The notes below the pieces were generated by a model. The model saw only the letters and a list, made by a program, of their open reading frames with translations, had not been told where the DNA came from and ran no database searches. Positions 62,003 to 64,000 of a stretch of DNA of 64,000 nucleotides are shown here, one piece after another (within the stretch, counting starts at the first letter, position 1; each line of letters begins with the position of its first letter). The position numbers and the translations under genes are program-made. Where the stretch lies: assembly GCF_000147335.1 (NCBI RefSeq), contig NC_014501.1:4480001-4544000 (forward strand), in the 5' to 3' direction. Origin of the DNA: Gloeothece verrucosa PCC 7822. GTDB lineage: Bacteria > Cyanobacteriota > Cyanobacteriia > Cyanobacteriales > Microcystaceae.

Positions 62003-63421
62003 ATGGAACGAGCAAAAACCAAACGAAAACGGGGAGTTATTCTGACCTCTGCGGGTTTAAAGCGTTTGCAAGCGGCAATTCTAGCTGTAGAGATAGCAGA
62101 AAATCATGGTCAGCGCTTCACACTCGAAGAACTAAGCGCACGGATTAATATTTCTCCCAAAACCTTAAGTCGATTATGGTCATTAAAAGCCAGTGTGGAT
62201 CACAGAACGCTGAAATTATGTTTTAGCGCCTTTAATTTGGAATTGGAGAGTGCAGATTACAATATTAGCAGCGATCTCGATAAAATCAGTACAGATGATC
62301 TGATTTGGGGCAACTCTCTTGACGAACAAGACATAGACTTTTTTGAATCTAGGCGTGAACACTCTTTTAGTGTAAAAGAATCTGATAATTTAACTTATAC
62401 TGTATCATTCCCCGATGGGCCCATTGCTTTCGATTCTCCTCTATATATCGAACGCCCACCTATTGAAAAATTAGCTTATCAAGAAATCAATCAAAGAGGC
62501 TGTGTGCTGCGAATTCGGGCCCCAAAAGAAATGGGAAAAAGTTCTTTAGTAGTAAGACTATTAGCTTTGGCAAAACAGCAACACTATTACACAGTAAAAC
62601 TTAATTGTAATCAAATTGATTATAATCATCTCACCGATTTAAATAAATTTTTACGGTGTTTTTGTAACGGAGTTGCCAAGGAATTAGGGATTGAACCTAA
62701 ATTAGATGACAATTGGGATGAAGAAATTGGCAGTAAGTTAAGTTGCACTTTTTATTTCAAAAACTACTTGCTCAAGCAGATCAATCATCCCCTAATTTTG
62801 GTACTAGAAGAAGTAGATTGCCTTTTTGAATATCCTCAACTGGCTCAAGAATTTTTTCCTTTGTTACGCTCATGGTATGAAGAAGCCCGACGAGATACAG
62901 ACTGGCAAAAACTAAGATTAATTGTCGTTTATTCTACAGAAGCTTATATATCGATAGACCTCAACCGCTCTCCCTTTAACGTCGGTTTACCCTTGCGTTT
63001 GCCAGAATTTACGCGGCAACAGATACAAGAATTAGCGAAACGATATGGACTAGACTGGTATTCCACTCAAGAGGCTTCTCAACTCATGTCAGTAGTAGGA
63101 GGACATCCATTATTGATTCAAATTACCTTATATTACATCTGTTCTCAACAAATCCCTTTAAATAATATACTCCAGGAGGCGCTTGTCAACGGAGGGATTT
63201 ACCGTTATCATTTATGGCGACATTGGGTGAAACTGCAAGAAAATCCTTCTCTCCTTGAAGCTTATGCCAAAGTTGTCAGGGCACAAACCAGTATTTCTCT
63301 AAATCCGCTTGAAACTTACAAACTTGAAAGTTTAGGATTAATCACATATAAAGGTAATAATGTCATACCAAGTTGTGAACTTTACCGTAATTATTTTCTA
63401 AGGCAATTATCGAAAAATTAG
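62003..63421 (+). CDS. AAA_35 ATPase with N-terminal HTH
   Basis: 472 residues; TGAGGAG before the ATG. The N-terminal part (about 10-85) is the HTH module seen in cyanobacterial effector proteins: RGVILTSAGLKRLQAAILAV, FTLEELSARINISPKTLSRL, DHRTLKLCFSAFNLEL. The AAA_35 part follows: GCVLRIRAPKEMGKSSLVVR (P-loop variant), LILVLEEVDCLFEYP (Walker B type), LRLIVVYSTEAY and SVVGGHPLLIQITLYYI. Probably a STAND-like signalling ATPase with its sensor or effector still to be found; it ends without one. Followed by a second family member 40 bases on. Confidence 0.85.
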   Translation: MERAKTKRKRGVILTSAGLKRLQAAILAVEIAENHGQRFTLEELSARINISPKTLSRLWSLKASVDHRTLKLCFSAFNLELESADYNISSDLDKISTDDLIWGNSLDEQDIDFFESRREHSFSVKESDNLTYTVSFPDGPIAFDSPLYIERPPIEKLAYQEINQRGCVLRIRAPKEMGKSSLVVRLLALAKQQHYYTVKLNCNQIDYNHLTDLNKFLRCFCNGVAKELGIEPKLDDNWDEEIGSKLSCTFYFKNYLLKQINHPLILVLEEVDCLFEYPQLAQEFFPLLRSWYEEARRDTDWQKLRLIVVYSTEAYISIDLNRSPFNVGLPLRLPEFTRQQIQELAKRYGLDWYSTQEASQLMSVVGGHPLLIQITLYYICSQQIPLNNILQEALVNGGIYRYHLWRHWVKLQENPSLLEAYAKVVRAQTSISLNPLETYKLESLGLITYKGNNVIPSCELYRNYFLRQLSKN

Positions 63422-63461
63422 TTTATCGTTATCTCTTACTTTTTTTTAATCACAATGAACA

Positions 63462-64000
63462 ATGAGATATCAGGTTGGTGGCAGTCTCCGATGTGATGAT
63501 CCGACTTATGTTGTTCGTTCCTCAGACGAGCAACTTTATACTGCCCTGAAAGCAGGAGATTTTTGTTATGTTTTAAACTCCCGCCAGATGGGTAAGTCAT
63601 CTTTATTACAACGAACCAGTGATCGTTTAGAAAAAGAAGGTTATCGGTGTGCTTATCTTGATATCACGCGCTTGGGAAGCGAGGAAACAACCCCGATACA
63701 ATGGTATAAAGGAATTATTATCAGTTTATTTTATAGCTTAAATCTAGCAGAACAAATCAATTTTAAAGACTGGTGGGCACAACAAACCGAACTTTCTCCT
63801 GTACAACGCCTCCATCAATTCGTTGAACATCTTCTACTACCTGGGGTGAACAGCGAGCGCATTTTCATCTTCATCGATGAGATTGATAGTTTACTCAGTT
63901 TAAAATTTTCTGTCAATGACTTTTTTGCTTGGATTCGTCATTGTTATAACTTACGGGCACAAAACCCCAACTTTAAGCGCTTGAGCTTTGCCTTATTTGG
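63462..64000 (+). CDS. AAA_35 ATPase, cut by window end
   Basis: Starts at ATG 63462 and stays open to base 64000 (179 residues seen). YQVGGSLRCDDPTYVVRSSD, then YVLNSRQMGKSSLLQRTSDR (P-loop variant of this family), YLDITRLGSEE and IFIFIDEIDSLLSL (Walker B) are textbook AAA_35. Members often carry C-terminal TPR, WD40 or CHAT parts, which would lie outside the window. Forms a tandem with the gene before it. Confidence 0.9.
   Translation, partial: MRYQVGGSLRCDDPTYVVRSSDEQLYTALKAGDFCYVLNSRQMGKSSLLQRTSDRLEKEGYRCAYLDITRLGSEETTPIQWYKGIIISLFYSLNLAEQINFKDWWAQQTELSPVQRLHQFVEHLLLPGVNSERIFIFIDEIDSLLSLKFSVNDFFAWIRHCYNLRAQNPNFKRLSFALF

Overview
The window is a chromosomal piece of a cyanobacterium. Cytochrome c6 (petJ), a Psb32-type TPM protein, a small Psb35-like membrane protein, several cyanobacterial conserved families (DUF4336, DUF29, TPR-GUN4, CHAT, AAA_35) and GCGATCGC (HIP1-type) octamers all point that way. 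The AT-rich, repeat-rich sequence with many decaying accessory genes resembles large-genome unicellular forms such as Cyanothece/Gloeothece; that placement is inference from gene style, not from a search.

Layout. Bases 1-8,050 are an erosion zone: an unknown protein cut by the window edge, an intact TPR-GUN4 protein, and the remains of a PIN protein, an AAA_35 ATPase, a PAS protein and a TPR-CHAT protein that has lost its catalytic middle. Bases 8,300-18,040 are ordinary chromosome: tRNA-Ala(CGC), pterin dehydratase, Psb32, two small photosystem-like or stress proteins, a PMP3-family peptide, a methyltransferase, an S13 carboxypeptidase with its middle missing, and a DUF4336 protein. A complete IS200/IS605-type element (tnpB/tnpA, divergent) sits at about 18,240-20,085. 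Bases 20,100-30,900 carry DUF4385, DoxX, a diadenylate-cyclase-like protein, a DHH-CBS-CCA nucleotidyltransferase, a PRK-like kinase, CsaB, a multi-membrane protein, an RHH-type protein and an HNH endonuclease preceded by an RNA switch-like structure.

The centre of interest is a 22.6 kb integrative element at 31,012-53,585. It is inserted in the 3' end of tRNA-Arg(TCT) and bounded by a 15-bp exact direct repeat, with a tyrosine recombinase next to the right end and CTAGTA repeats near both ends. Its left half is a rightward cassette of unfamiliar proteins: a 906-residue fibre-like coiled-coil protein, three tandem related small basic proteins, a Cys-rich protein, and a bifunctional C39-like peptidase/lytic transglycosylase. 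Its middle is a leftward replication and modification module: a TOPRIM-like/VapE helicase coupled by ATGA overlap to a DpdA-like TGT-fold protein that may act in 7-deazaguanine DNA modification. Its right half holds a TetR regulator with a haem-oxygenase-like oxidase, three tandem HTH paralogues, an iteron-bearing 0.2 kb inverted repeat around an RHH gene (a possible origin or partition site), and a 755-residue RHH protein whose gene is filled with CTCTAGA repeats. No terminase, portal, capsid or conjugation gene could be recognised, so the element is either a satellite or plasmid-like element, or carries a structural system I do not know.

To the right, 53,586-64,000 returns to chromosome: DUF29, ten 31-bp repeats, moeA, petJ, a TPR protein, a frameshifted pentapeptide-repeat membrane protein, a bestrophin-type channel, and two AAA_35 ATPases, the second cut by the window end.
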